Assembly (NCBI GenBank): GCA_029279945.1
Contig: JAJUHK010000011.1
Coordinates: 1-64,000, forward strand
DNA length: 64,000 nt
Source: Pseudidiomarina indica
GTDB lineage: Bacteria; Pseudomonadota; Gammaproteobacteria; Enterobacterales; Alteromonadaceae
Direction: 5' to 3'
A program made the position numbers and the translations under genes. Below are positions 39,320 to 49,313 of this stretch, in pieces. Each line of letters begins with the position of its first letter. Position 1 is the first letter of the stretch. A model generated the notes under the pieces. That model was not told where the DNA came from and did no database searches. It saw nothing but the letters and a program-made list of their open reading frames with translations.

Positions 39320-42300
39320 TGTGCTGTTGTGCTTGGAGCCGCAAGCGAGTCCAACGCATATTGAGTCCCAGTAACCGCGCGTAAACATAAGGCACTAGGA
39401 ACAAACTGGTAATTGTTGAGAATAACAACCCGCCAATGATGGCAATAGCCATCGGTGTGTAAGCCGGACCATCACCACCGATTTGCGTGTTGCCAACGGC
39501 AAGAGGAACGAGCCCTAAGACGGTGGTGGCGACTGTCATTAGAATGGGCCGGAAGCGGTTTAAACTGCCTTCCAAAATGGCTTCTTCAAGGTCCATACCC
39601 GTGTTCCGCAGTTGGTTGATGCGGTCGACCATGACGATGCCGTTATTCACCACAATGCCCATCAAAATCAAGATACCAATCATGGCCATCACCCCCATTG
39701 ACTGCTCTGTGAGCATGAGTGTCCAAAACACTCCGACAATAGAATAAATCAACGAAGTGATAATGGCTGTTGGCAAAATGAGCGATTCAAATAACGCAGC
39801 CATCACGATATAAATCAGTGCTACGGCCAATAATGAGTTCATCAGCATCACGTTCTCATTATCGCGCTGGCGTTGGAAACTACCGTCAAGACTCCATAAA
39901 TAGCCAGCTGGAAGTTCAATTTGGTTCAGTGCTGCGGTAATTTTTTCACGCGCTTCACCTAACGTAAGATCCGCTAAGTTTGCATTGATTTGCAGTGCGG
40001 TACGCCGATCAATGCGCCGAATCTGAGAGAGTTGTGGTTGTTTTACAATAGTAGCTATATCTTGCAACGCCACTACTTTGTCATTGAACTGCGTAACGGG
40101 TAATCGATATAACGCTGGGATTGAGTGTTCTAATTCACGATCAAACGCCACACGTAATTCGATTTCACCATTAGGATCACCACGGTAAGACCGTAATCGC
40201 TGACCACGCAATGCTGTTGCTACAGTTCGAGCAACATCAGCGGAGCTTAACCCAAGGTGGTGTGCACGTTCCCGATCAATTTGGATAACAAGTTCGTATT
40301 GTCCGGCCTCCATTTCGGTTTGCACGTCAGTTAATCCTTCAATTTGGCTCAATATCGGTACCACGTCATTACTAATACGCTTCAATACATCGGTCGATTG
40401 CCCACTGAGTGTTACTTGAACACCGTCACGACCGCCACCAAAACCAAATTTCGGCTCACTGCGTAGCATATTTGGCATGCCTTCACGTATCCGCTTCATC
40501 AGCGCAGGTGTTTTCTCTGGCCGATTTTCCTTAAGTAGCAGCGTTGAGATCGCATAGTTCGATGTGTAATAGCTATACACTGCGTCAATATGGAAGCTAT
40601 CTTTATTGGCATACAGATAGCTCTCTAATTGGTCAACTTCCTCTTTAACCTCTTGTAGGGTGTACTGTGATTTTATGTGGTAGTTGATGAAAAGACGATT
40701 GTTGAAATCTTGACCTTCATCATCGCCTGAGATAGCTCCTATTGGTACGATAATACTGACTAATAAGATCAACGCTATGACACCAGTCCAGCCGGGGTGG
40801 TTAAAGGTCCATTGCAAGGACTTACGATACCGAGGAAATTGGTGGTATCCGCTGGTTTTGCTCGATTGCAGACGCGGTAGCTTTGTTATGAGTAACGGTA
40901 CCAAAGTTTGTGACACTAATAGCGACGCAAACAATGAGATGCAAATTGCGACGGCAGTATGCTCTAAGAAAATCGTTAAATCAGTTTGTTGCCCAAAAAT
41001 ATTAGGCAAAAACACAATAGCTGTGGTAGCTGTCCCGGTAATAACAGCCAGTGATACCTGACCAACGCCATCGATCGTCGCTTGCTTAGGAGCTGCACCA
41101 TGTTCCCGTTCGTACAATATGCTTTCGGTAATAACCACGGCGTTATCGATAAGCATCCCCACGGCCAACATCAACCCCATAAGGGAGAGGATGTTCAGCG
41201 AGTAGCCTAAGAAATACATACCCCCAAGAGCGATACAAATCGCAATCGGAACACTCAGTACAATCACTAAGGTGGTGGCAATATTGCGTAAAAAGGCGTA
41301 GAGGATCAGGAATGAAAGAAATGCCCCAACCAAGCCTGCAGAGAGTAAATCACTGAGGGATGTAGTAACGCCCTTTGCTGTATCGTCCATGATGTATAAG
41401 TTGATTCCGTTAAATTGCGGATCTTGGCGGATTTGTTCAATAACTTTCATAACTCGCGCAGATACATCAACTAAGTTGGCGTTGGATTCTTTAAATACCT
41501 CCATGCCAATGGCATACCGTTGGTCTAAGTGGCGCCCATCGAACTTCCGCGGCATTTCTCGTGATATTTCAGCAATATCACCAAGTTTCAGGCCTGGCCG
41601 GATAGGGAACTCACGAATTTCGTATTCAGAGCGAAATTCGCCGACAGGATTGACTAAAATACGCTCGTAATCATTTTCAATATAACCTGCGGTTAATGAG
41701 AAGTTCGCTTTCTGTAGGGCGGCGGTGATCATAGCCGGATCTAGTTTATTAGCGAGCAAGTCGACGCGGTTAAGGCGAATAACAATTTGTTGCGGTTCAA
41801 CACCATACAAAGTAACGCGGGAAACCCCTTCAACCCGTTCGATGGGTTTGCGCAAGCTACGGTCAAGCAAGTCATAAGCGTTGGTTAGATCACGCTGACT
41901 ACTAATCCGCAGTTGAAACACCGGCATATCTTCGGTATTGAACTGGAAGATAACGACCCGGTCAGCGTCGGCTGGCAGTAGATGTTTAATCGCGTCAACT
42001 TTTTCACGGGCTTCAACAGTCTTGGTGCGAATATCTTGTCCCCAATCAAATTGCAGCAATACTTGGCCTTGTTCAGACGTTGACGTTGAGCGCATCCGTT
42101 TGACGTTACTAATAGTGGCAAGTGCTTCCTCTAATGGTCGAGTGATTAAGCGCTCGATTTCCAGTGGAGTTGAGTTGGGATAGCTTACTTGGACGACGAT
42201 TTCAGGAATATCAATGCCTGGAAATTTCTCCAAAGGCAGGAGGCGAGAACTGATTGCCCCCAACAGAATCATTGATAAAAACAACATGCAAGTCGTCACT

Positions 42301-42353
42301 GGCCGCCGCAATGCCCAACGAGCCAGTGCTGAACCTAATTCTGCAGCAGTCAT
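39297..42353 (-). CDS. RND efflux permease, second of a pair
   Basis: 1018-residue inner-membrane proton-driven exporter of the AcrB/MdtB type (HAE-RND). There are 12 membrane helices in two halves, each with a large periplasmic loop. The helix-4 acidic residue lies in [13 protein letters not shown], and the helix-10/11 segment [18 protein letters not shown] is typical. It overlaps the upstream permease gene by four bases (ATGA), so it is translated with it. Substrate range cannot be predicted from sequence. With its neighbour it probably forms a mixed trimer, as MdtB and MdtC do. Confidence 0.9.
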   Translation of the reverse strand: MTAAELGSALARWALRRPVTTCMLFLSMILLGAISSRLLPLEKFPGIDIPEIVVQVSYPNSTPLEIERLITRPLEEALATISNVKRMRSTSTSEQGQVLLQFDWGQDIRTKTVEAREKVDAIKHLLPADADRVVIFQFNTEDMPVFQLRISSQRDLTNAYDLLDRSLRKPIERVEGVSRVTLYGVEPQQIVIRLNRVDLLANKLDPAMITAALQKANFSLTAGYIENDYERILVNPVGEFRSEYEIREFPIRPGLKLGDIAEISREMPRKFDGRHLDQRYAIGMEVFKESNANLVDVSARVMKVIEQIRQDPQFNGINLYIMDDTAKGVTTSLSDLLSAGLVGAFLSFLILYAFLRNIATTLVIVLSVPIAICIALGGMYFLGYSLNILSLMGLMLAVGMLIDNAVVITESILYEREHGAAPKQATIDGVGQVSLAVITGTATTAIVFLPNIFGQQTDLTIFLEHTAVAICISLFASLLVSQTLVPLLITKLPRLQSSKTSGYHQFPRYRKSLQWTFNHPGWTGVIALILLVSIIVPIGAISGDDEGQDFNNRLFINYHIKSQYTLQEVKEEVDQLESYLYANKDSFHIDAVYSYYTSNYAISTLLLKENRPEKTPALMKRIREGMPNMLRSEPKFGFGGGRDGVQVTLSGQSTDVLKRISNDVVPILSQIEGLTDVQTEMEAGQYELVIQIDRERAHHLGLSSADVARTVATALRGQRLRSYRGDPNGEIELRVAFDRELEHSIPALYRLPVTQFNDKVVALQDIATIVKQPQLSQIRRIDRRTALQINANLADLTLGEAREKITAALNQIELPAGYLWSLDGSFQRQRDNENVMLMNSLLAVALIYIVMAALFESLILPTAIITSLIYSIVGVFWTLMLTEQSMGVMAMIGILILMGIVVNNGIVMVDRINQLRNTGMDLEEAILEGSLNRFRPILMTVATTVLGLVPLAVGNTQIGGDGPAYTPMAIAIIGGLLFSTITSLFLVPYVYARLLGLNMRWTRLRLQAQQHINRLLPG

Positions 42354-45300
42354 ACTTGGTGCTCCTTGGTGATCTGCTTGCGGTCAACCAGCAAGTACAA
42401 GCATGGTATAAAGAGTAGTGTGAGTAGTGTTGAAAATAGCAACCCAGCGATAACACTGATTGCCATTGGCGCACGAACTTCAGCACCTTCCCCTAACCCT
42501 AAAGCAAGTGGCAATAACCCCAATACTGTGGTCAGCATCGTCATCATGATAGGCCGTAAGCGCTGAGTCGCGGCGGCCAGTACAGCTTGATAGCGATCAT
42601 GTCCTTCTTGACGGAGTTGATTAATACGGTCAACTAAGACGATAGCGTTATTTACCACAATACCAGCCAGCATAATTAAACCAATAAAGACAATGACGCT
42701 TAACTCGGTTCCGACTAAGTACAGGCCTAGAATAGAACCAGCTCCTGCCAAAGGTACGGTGAATAGAATAAACAATGGATGTAGCAGGGATTCGAACTGT
42801 GAGGCCATAACTAAATAGACCAAAAATACTGCGAGGATGAGCGCAAACTGTAGTGAACGGAACGAGCTTTCCATTTCCTCGTTTTGACCGGCTATATGGG
42901 CGTTAACGGTTAGCGGTAAGTTCATAGTGTCGAGCAATTGTTGTGCTGTAAGTACAGCAAGGCCAAGATCGGTATCGACAATATTTGCCTCCACCAACGC
43001 TGTACGTTGTTGATTGACACGAGTAATCTGGCTAGGACCTAACACGGCAACAATGTCGGCGATCGCTTGCAATGGGATTTCTCGTACAGCACCTGGATTA
43101 ATAATCAATTGTTGGAGATCTTGAACTGAGTTGCGATCGATAGACTGGTTGCGCACCAAAATATCAATTTTGCGATCATCTAAACTGAATTGAGTGGCAA
43201 CTTTTCCGCCGATCTTGGTCGCAATCAAGTCGGATACATCAGCGCTGGTCAAACCATACTGAGCTAACTTGGCGTGATCAAAATGTATTGCTAATTCTGG
43301 TTGACCATCGGTCATATTCACCCTGACATCAGCGAAGTTGGGGTGTTGTTCGAGTATGGTCGCGTACTTATTAGCTGCTTGTTGCAATGATTCTAAATGA
43401 TAACCGACGAACTCAACCATGATTGGGCTGGAAAAACTAAATAATTCAGGGGTACCAAATTTGGCACTCACGCCAGGCATTTTTAAAATGGCTTGGCGAA
43501 GCTGTTCTTGTACTAATGCTGTGTCCTCTGCATTATTGGAGGTCATATGAACGTTTAATCGCCCCCACTGATTGCCACTTTGTCCTGGTGCTGCGTTTAG
43601 CAAGCTACCGGTACCTGCAACCGAATAAAAGCGCTCAACGCGTTCATCAATCTGTGGGCTTGTCGTAATAACCCGGCCCAACTCTTGTAATGTCCGATCT
43701 GTTTCGTAAATGGTTGCACCTGGCTGCAGCTCGATTTCGACAAAGAATTCGCTTTGCGTCATGGTTGGCATTAACGAAACTGGCAGTAATGGAAGGAGGG
43801 CATAACAACCGATAGCGCCAAATAAAATAACTCCTAGAGTAAAACGGGCACGCTGCAATGCAGCAACTAGGAAACGCTGATACGTCACTGTAAACGCGCC
43901 ATATAACCAGTTAAACGCATTCACCACAGGACGGCTAAGCAAGCTAAAACCTCGTGCAATAAGGCGGCTAATCAAGATAATGAGACTAACGATGCCAAGT
44001 GGGATCCAGCGGACGAACAGATATATAGGGCTTTTAACCCAGAAGCGCCAACCTTTGGCATAAACAAAGGGTTCCACTGGTGCGGCTTCACGCTTACGGC
44101 GGCACGACAGCATAGGGATCAAAGTCAGCGCTACAATGAGTGATACCAAGAGGGAAAAACTAACGGTCAGTGCTTGATCACGGAATAGTTGTCCGGCAAT
44201 ACCTTCGACAAATACTAATGGGAAGAATACCGCCAGGGTCGTTAGTGTTGATGCAACGATGGCGCCAGAAACTTCTTTAGTACCTACCTCTGCAGCTTGG
44301 TCTGCTGGAACGTCTTGTTGGTGTCGTGCGATATTCTCTAATACCACGATCGCGTTATCCACAAGCATCCCGATGGCCAACGCAATACCACCAAGAGACA
44401 TCATATTCAGTGTAACATTGTTAGCGTACATGAGGTTGAACGTAGCAATAACGGAAACAGGAATTGCAATACTGATGATAATGGTAGGCCAGACCCGTTG
44501 TAAGAACAGGTAAATGATAACCATGGCTAATAAGCCGCCAGAAATTGCAGCACCTTTTACTTCAGCAATGGCTGCACTGATAAACACGGCCTGATCATAG
44601 ATAGGTTTGACCGTATATTGTTTAGGCAACAATTGTGCAGTTTGTAAATGTTGTAAGTGTGCTTGGATCGCTTTTGATACCTGGACGGTATTAGCATCGC
44701 CTTCTTTGTAGAGTGAAACTTCAACGGCTTCCATCCCGCCTACGCGGCTGATGGCATTCCGTTCTTTATAACCATTCTCAACTATCGCAACATCTTTTAA
44801 GAAAATCGGGCGATTGTTGCGCGTGGTCAGGTAAATATTGCGGATTTCATCAAGGTTTTGAAATTGATTCAGGGTTCGTACCAAGTATTCCGCACGTTCT
44901 GACTCAATTCGCCCACCAGAGAGGTTGATATTTTCATCTCGCAACCGTTGTGTAATCAATGACATCGGAATTTGTAAAGAAGCTGCCTGGCGCTCGTTCA
45001 CTAATACTTGGATTTCATCTTCAAGACCACCACCTAGACGAACCGAGGCAACACCTTCGATACTTTCAAGCTGGCGTTTCAAATCCTCTTCAGCAAAGAT
45101 ACGCAACTGCTTCAATGCTGCAATATTTTGTGCGCCATCAGCGCGGGCTAAGGCGAGCCGGAATATTGGATCCTCACTTGGATTAAAACGCAGTAGTACA
45201 GGCTTATCGAGATCTAGTGGAAGATCGATCCAATCCAGTTTCTCGCGCACCTCTAAACTGGCCATATCCATATCGGTACCCCAGCTAAACTCCAAGAGAA

Positions 45301-45571
45301 CATCGCTTTGGCCAGCGCGAGAAATGGATTCAATGCGGCGTAACCCTTTTACTGTCCCAAGAGTTTCTTCAATGGGTTTACTCACCAACTGCTCAATCTC
45401 ACTTGGTGCGCCCCCCGGGAAATCAGTGCGTACCGTAAGGGTAGGGTACGCTAGATCTGGTAATAGTGTTACGGGAATGCGACCCAGTGATACAAAGCCA
45501 AATAACAGGATGGCAATAGTCATCATGGAGATGGTGACTGGCCGTTTAACAGCAAGACTAACGATACTCAT
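42350..45571 (-). CDS. RND efflux permease, first of a pair, with extended central segment
   Basis: 1073-residue HAE-type RND permease. It has the same plan as its neighbour (GMLVDNAIVVLENI in helix 4, [18 protein letters not shown] in the second half). It is longer by about 55 residues because of an insert after helix 6, containing an extra hydrophobic stretch (about residues 525-545, IPLGIVSLIILISRLIARG) flanked by basic residues. It starts four bases inside the adaptor gene and is followed by the second permease with a similar overlap. The insert may be an additional membrane or amphipathic helix. Confidence 0.9.
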   Translation of the reverse strand: MSIVSLAVKRPVTISMMTIAILLFGFVSLGRIPVTLLPDLAYPTLTVRTDFPGGAPSEIEQLVSKPIEETLGTVKGLRRIESISRAGQSDVLLEFSWGTDMDMASLEVREKLDWIDLPLDLDKPVLLRFNPSEDPIFRLALARADGAQNIAALKQLRIFAEEDLKRQLESIEGVASVRLGGGLEDEIQVLVNERQAASLQIPMSLITQRLRDENINLSGGRIESERAEYLVRTLNQFQNLDEIRNIYLTTRNNRPIFLKDVAIVENGYKERNAISRVGGMEAVEVSLYKEGDANTVQVSKAIQAHLQHLQTAQLLPKQYTVKPIYDQAVFISAAIAEVKGAAISGGLLAMVIIYLFLQRVWPTIIISIAIPVSVIATFNLMYANNVTLNMMSLGGIALAIGMLVDNAIVVLENIARHQQDVPADQAAEVGTKEVSGAIVASTLTTLAVFFPLVFVEGIAGQLFRDQALTVSFSLLVSLIVALTLIPMLSCRRKREAAPVEPFVYAKGWRFWVKSPIYLFVRWIPLGIVSLIILISRLIARGFSLLSRPVVNAFNWLYGAFTVTYQRFLVAALQRARFTLGVILFGAIGCYALLPLLPVSLMPTMTQSEFFVEIELQPGATIYETDRTLQELGRVITTSPQIDERVERFYSVAGTGSLLNAAPGQSGNQWGRLNVHMTSNNAEDTALVQEQLRQAILKMPGVSAKFGTPELFSFSSPIMVEFVGYHLESLQQAANKYATILEQHPNFADVRVNMTDGQPELAIHFDHAKLAQYGLTSADVSDLIATKIGGKVATQFSLDDRKIDILVRNQSIDRNSVQDLQQLIINPGAVREIPLQAIADIVAVLGPSQITRVNQQRTALVEANIVDTDLGLAVLTAQQLLDTMNLPLTVNAHIAGQNEEMESSFRSLQFALILAVFLVYLVMASQFESLLHPLFILFTVPLAGAGSILGLYLVGTELSVIVFIGLIMLAGIVVNNAIVLVDRINQLRQEGHDRYQAVLAAATQRLRPIMMTMLTTVLGLLPLALGLGEGAEVRAPMAISVIAGLLFSTLLTLLFIPCLYLLVDRKQITKEHQV

Positions 45572-46662
45572 GACTGATGCTCACTCTTCACAATTTCAAC
45601 TGGGGCGGCATCTTTTAGATTCGCTTGGCCATTGATAACTATAGTATCGCCAACGTTGAGACCAGAAGTGATTTCTAAGTGAGTTTCGTCTTCAAAGCCA
45701 ATTTGCACGTCGATTTTACGCGCAATACCTTGAGCGTCGACAGTGAACACACTGTATTGGTTATCAAGGCTTTGTACTGCGTAGCGTGGCACGGTTACAG
45801 TTGAGTTACGGGTCGCATAATTAATGTGTACATGTGCAAACATCCCCGGTTTTAATTGGCTATCGGAATTTTCGACGTGAAGAACTACTTTAAATGTACC
45901 AGATTGAGTATCTATGATTGGGCTAATACGAGCGACTTTAGCTTCAACCACTTGGTTATTTAACGCCGCCAGTTTTAATTGTGCAGTTTGCCCCACTTGC
46001 ACGCGTTGCAATTCACGCTCTGGTAGGTACACGTTTCCTTGTAATACGTCAGATGCGACGATATGGAATAGTTTATTTTGCTCATACTGACGCACTAAGT
46101 TACCAGGTTTAACGTAGCGATGCGCAATATAACCACTGATTGGTGCACGAATTTCGGTTTCAGCTAAATTCAATGCAGCCATGTCATAACGCGCTTTTAA
46201 TAAATCGGCTTGAAAGCGTAGCTTGTCATATGCGTCGGCGCTGATCATATCGCGTTCGGCCATGTCTTTGACACGTTTGAGTTCTTGTTTTACCGAATTT
46301 AACTCGGCACTGGCTTGTGCCAATTGAATTTGATACTCATCGTCACGCATATAAGCTAGGACTTGGCCCGCCTCAACATAATCGCCTTCCTCAACTAAAA
46401 TACGTTCAATAATTCCCGTAGCCTTGCTCGTAACATCTGCTTCGTCGCGCGCTTCTAATGTTGCAGTTGTTTTAAAATTTGCAGTAATAGTGCCAGCAAC
46501 AACTGTCTGGGTAGCTACAGGAATACGAGCTATTTGTACCTGTTCTTGTTGTTTTGCTTGCACACCATTAGCACCAACATCACTACAGGCACTAACTGAG
46601 AGGCCAAGTAATGTCGCAAGTGCTAGGATAGAGATGCGATTCGTGGAAGTTGTGATGTTCAT
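45568..46662 (-). CDS. RND efflux periplasmic adaptor (membrane fusion protein), lipoprotein
   Basis: 364 residues from the ATG at 46662 (AGGA eight bases upstream). The lipoprotein signal ends LSVSAC. Next come a barrel-sandwich/lipoyl-like part split around a coiled-coil (GIIERILVEEGDYVEAGQ; then QASAELNSVKQELKRVKDM), an ISGYIAHRYVKPGN segment, and a beta-barrel. It bridges the RND pumps to an outer-membrane channel. It is first in the three-gene efflux operon. No TolC-type channel gene is next to it. Confidence 0.92.
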   Translation of the reverse strand: MNITTSTNRISILALATLLGLSVSACSDVGANGVQAKQQEQVQIARIPVATQTVVAGTITANFKTTATLEARDEADVTSKATGIIERILVEEGDYVEAGQVLAYMRDDEYQIQLAQASAELNSVKQELKRVKDMAERDMISADAYDKLRFQADLLKARYDMAALNLAETEIRAPISGYIAHRYVKPGNLVRQYEQNKLFHIVASDVLQGNVYLPERELQRVQVGQTAQLKLAALNNQVVEAKVARISPIIDTQSGTFKVVLHVENSDSQLKPGMFAHVHINYATRNSTVTVPRYAVQSLDNQYSVFTVDAQGIARKIDVQIGFEDETHLEITSGLNVGDTIVINGQANLKDAAPVEIVKSEHQS

Positions 46663-46862
46663 GTGTTTCAATCCTGGTATCAAAGTTCGTTATTTTAGTT
46701 AAAGCGTTTAAAACGAATACTGGAAATATCCTTAATGAAACATATGCAGGTTTTGTGCCAATTGTATTCACCTAGTAACAAGGAATAATTAAATTCAATA
46801 AAATCAATGTTATACGTTGTATTTGTGGTTTTGGGTAAGAGAGTTTTTAGTGTCAAAGGCAT

Positions 46863-46888
46863 AAAAAAAGCACTCCGAAGAGTGCTTT
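46863..46888 (-). terminator. Intrinsic terminator of gltA
   Basis: Nine-base perfect stem (AAAGCACTC / GAGTGCTTT) with loop CGAA, followed on the minus strand by a seven-base T-tract. It lies 34 bases after the gltA stop. Confidence 0.88.
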
Positions 46889-46921
46889 ATACTAATAAGT
46901 AGTGTGTTTAACTATTACTGC

Positions 46922-48205
46922 TTAGCGATCTGCTAGTGGAGTGAAATCACGCTGAGCTTGGCCAGTATATAGTTGACGAGGACGACCAATTTTTTGGTTT
47001 GGTTCACCCATCATTTCATGCCAGTGTGAAATCCAACCAACAGTTCGTGATAGGGCAAAAATAACCGTGAACATGTTCGTTGGGATACCAATGGCTTTCA
47101 AAATGATACCTGAGTAGAAGTCCACGTTTGGATATAACTTTTTCTCAATGAAGTATGGATCTTCCAACGCAATACGCTCAAGTTCCATAGCGACATCAAG
47201 TAATGGGTCACTGATGTTCAACTCTTTCAGTACTTCGTGAGCGCTTTCACGCATGACTGTCGCACGTGGGTCAAAATTCTTATATACGCGATGACCGAAA
47301 CCCATGAGACGGAACGGGTCGTTCTTGTCTTTGGCTTTTTCGATGTAATGTGGAATATTTTCCACGCTACCGATCTCACTCAACATACGTAAGCATGCTT
47401 CGTTAGCACCACCGTGTGCAGGCCCCCATAATGACGCAACGCCAGCGGCGATACATGCATATGGGTTAGCGCCAGATGAACCAGCTAAGCGTACGGTAGA
47501 GGTTGATGCGTTTTGCTCATGATCAGCGTGAAGGATAAAGATCCGATCCATTGCTTTAGCAATAGTTGGGCTGATTTTGTATTCCTCAGCTGGTACTGAG
47601 AACATCATGTTTAAGAAGTTTTCTGAGTACGATAAATCATTACGCGGGTAAACAAACGGTTGGCCAATGCTGAATTTGTAGGCCATCGCAGCGATAGTAG
47701 GCATTTTCGCGATTAACCGATAAGCACTGCGTAACCGCTGTTTATCATCATAAATATCTAAGTCATCATGATAGAATGACGATAATGCACCAGTTACAGC
47801 GCATAACATAGCCATTGGGTGAGCATCACGACGGAAACCATTAAAGAAATTATGCAAGCCTTGGTGCACCATAGTGTGCTTGGTAATGGTTTCTTTAAAT
47901 TCAGCGTACTCCGCTTTGGTCGGTGCTTCACCGTGGAGCAGCATGTAACATACTTCGAGATAATCCGCATGCGTCGCGAGCTGATCAATGGGATATCCGC
48001 GATGCAGAAGAACGCCTTGTTCACCATCGATATAGGTAATTTTTGACTCACATGCACCAGTGGCTAAAAAACCAGGGTCAAATGTGAAGTAACCATGTTT
48101 ACCTAAAGTACGCACGTCAATTACGTCATAGCCGGCTGTACCAGATAACACTGGTAATTCAATGGATTGGCCGTCAATCTGCAGGGTGGCTTTACGATCA
48201 GCCAT
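46922..48205 (-). CDS. gltA: Citrate synthase
   Basis: 427-residue type II (hexameric, NADH-sensitive) citrate synthase, condensing acetyl-CoA and oxaloacetate. Active-site histidines are seen in [10 protein letters not shown] and [14 protein letters not shown], with the catalytic aspartate in the VDFYSG segment. Length equals E. coli GltA. AAGGAG precedes the ATG. It diverges from sdhCDAB, the conserved arrangement, and has its own promoter and terminator. Confidence 0.97.
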   Translation of the reverse strand: MADRKATLQIDGQSIELPVLSGTAGYDVIDVRTLGKHGYFTFDPGFLATGACESKITYIDGEQGVLLHRGYPIDQLATHADYLEVCYMLLHGEAPTKAEYAEFKETITKHTMVHQGLHNFFNGFRRDAHPMAMLCAVTGALSSFYHDDLDIYDDKQRLRSAYRLIAKMPTIAAMAYKFSIGQPFVYPRNDLSYSENFLNMMFSVPAEEYKISPTIAKAMDRIFILHADHEQNASTSTVRLAGSSGANPYACIAAGVASLWGPAHGGANEACLRMLSEIGSVENIPHYIEKAKDKNDPFRLMGFGHRVYKNFDPRATVMRESAHEVLKELNISDPLLDVAMELERIALEDPYFIEKKLYPNVDFYSGIILKAIGIPTNMFTVIFALSRTVGWISHWHEMMGEPNQKIGRPRQLYTGQAQRDFTPLADR

Positions 48206-48251
48206 AAGGAAATCTCCTTGTTTAAGTCTGCTTCATCACTAAGGGCGTTAG

Positions 48252-48281
48252 AATTTACTTGATCTTAACTGTGTCTGTCAA
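48252..48281 (-). promoter_or_regulatory. gltA sigma-70 promoter
   Basis: On the minus strand a consensus TTGACA (48276-48281), an 18-base spacer and TAAATT (48252-48257). Transcription would start near 48245, about 40 bases before the start codon. Confidence 0.6.
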
Positions 48282-48453
48282 TTCAAACGGGTGTTTAAAC
48301 GAAATGAATGGATAAATATCTAGCTCGGATGACTTATACGTTAAATTCCGATTTAATGGTATCAGACTAAGGTATAGTTGCCATTGTAACACATTTAACG
48401 CTCGAATTAGAAAAGCGGCCAAAATCTTACGTTTTTAGACGAAAGGGGCGCTA

Positions 48454-48469
48454 AAGAATTGTAATTCTT
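48454..48469. promoter_or_regulatory. Perfect 7-2-7 palindrome over the sdh -35
   Basis: AAGAATT, two bases, AATTCTT. It covers the -35 hexamer of the sdhC promoter, the position of a repressor operator. It does not match CRP, FNR or ArcA sites that I know; the binding protein is unknown. Confidence 0.5.
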
Positions 48470-48487
48470 GAGCTTGGCTTATATACT
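48459..48487 (+). promoter_or_regulatory. sdhCDAB sigma-70 promoter
   Basis: TTGTAA, a 17-base spacer and TATACT. The start of transcription would be near 48494, leaving a leader of about 95 bases. Confidence 0.6.
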
Positions 48488-48508
48488 TTGGCGGCGATCT
48501 AACAGGGT

Positions 48509-48535
48509 CCTCTTAACCACTCGAAAGTGGAGAGG
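48509..48535 (+). other. Leader hairpin upstream of sdhC
   Basis: Outer stem CCTCT/AGAGG and inner stem CCAC/GTGG, with a TAA bulge and a six-base loop, in the untranslated leader. No T-tract follows, so it is not a terminator. It could be a stabilising or small-RNA-contact structure. Confidence 0.45.
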
Positions 48536-48588
48536 ATGTTTGAGGTTCCGAGCATATTTACAATGCTTTTCGTTAAGGCACAGCAATC

Positions 48589-48963
48589 GTGAAAAAACAA
48601 AGACCTGTAAATTTAGAATTAACAACAATCAGCTTTCCGGCTGCAGCTATAAGCTCCATTTTACATCGTGTATCTGGGGTCATCATGCTTGTTGGCGTTG
48701 GATTTCTGATTTGGGCTTTAGCAACTGCGCTCCAGTCCGCTGAAGGGTTTGCTTTGGTAAAAGGGCTGCTAACTGGCTTTATCGCCAAGTTTATTGCCTG
48801 GGGCATCCTTACAGCATTGGGTTACCACTTGTTAGCAGGTGTACGCCATATGTTTATGGACTTGGGTTATTTTGAAGAACTTGTTTCAGGACGAGTGACT
48901 GCGCAAGTCGTTATTGGTGTAGCGGTTATTTGGTCAATCTTGGTAGGAGTGTGGTTATGGTAA
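48589..48963 (+). CDS. sdhC: Succinate dehydrogenase cytochrome b556 subunit
   Basis: 124-residue membrane anchor with three helices. The start is GTG with AAGG ten bases upstream. The RPVNLELTTISFPAAAISSI motif and SGVIMLVG near residues 30-38 are typical, and the haem-ligand histidine lies in GYHLLAGVRHMFMD. It binds haem b with SdhD and passes electrons to ubiquinone. It overlaps sdhD by seven bases. Confidence 0.95.
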   Translation: MKKQRPVNLELTTISFPAAAISSILHRVSGVIMLVGVGFLIWALATALQSAEGFALVKGLLTGFIAKFIAWGILTALGYHLLAGVRHMFMDLGYFEELVSGRVTAQVVIGVAVIWSILVGVWLW

Positions 48964-49313
48964 GTTCTGCATCGACGTTCGGTCGCTCTGGCAGCCATGA
49001 TTTTATCTTGCTTCGTGCGACCGCCATTATTATGGCGCTGTACACCATCTTTATGGTGAGTTTTTTCGTTTCGGCAGATGCCGTTACTTACGCCTCGTTA
49101 ACTAATCTTTTTGCTCATTTGGGGATGAAAATCTTCACGATGTTAGCGCTAACTGCGATTTTAATTCACGGTTGGATTGGGATTTTCCAAGTGTTAACCG
49201 ACTACGTGAAAAAAGTAGGGTTACGAGCTTTTCTTCAATTCGTTGTATGTGTCGCATTAATCGTTTACTGGTTAGTCGGTTTATTGGTTGTGTGGCCAGT
49301 GGAGGGTGTCTAA
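48957..49313 (+). CDS. sdhD: Succinate dehydrogenase membrane anchor subunit
   Basis: 118 residues from the ATG at 48957 (AGGAG eight bases upstream); an earlier in-frame start at 48930 lacks such a site. Three hydrophobic helices. The region with HGWIGIFQVLTDYVKK holds the expected haem/quinone-contact residues. It ends directly at the GTG start of sdhA. Confidence 0.93.
   Translation: MVSSASTFGRSGSHDFILLRATAIIMALYTIFMVSFFVSADAVTYASLTNLFAHLGMKIFTMLALTAILIHGWIGIFQVLTDYVKKVGLRAFLQFVVCVALIVYWLVGLLVVWPVEGV

Larger units (their letters stand above)
48206..48588. other. gltA/sdhC divergent intergenic region
   Basis: 383 bases with no convincing gene. It holds the two outward promoters, a palindrome over the sdh -35, and a hairpin in the sdh leader (each listed separately). 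A frame at 48468-48743 runs into sdhC out of phase and looks spurious. The middle, about 48290-48450, is A/T-rich with no site I can name. Confidence 0.6.

Noticed and set aside
44925-45635. 236-codon frame opposite the RND permease and adaptor genes
   Set aside because: It lies wholly antisense to clear RND/adaptor coding sequence and its translation is Ser/Arg-rich with no motif.
48468-48743. 91-codon frame from the gltA/sdhC gap into sdhC
   Set aside because: It begins inside the sdh promoter, overlaps sdhC out of phase and has no ribosome binding site.
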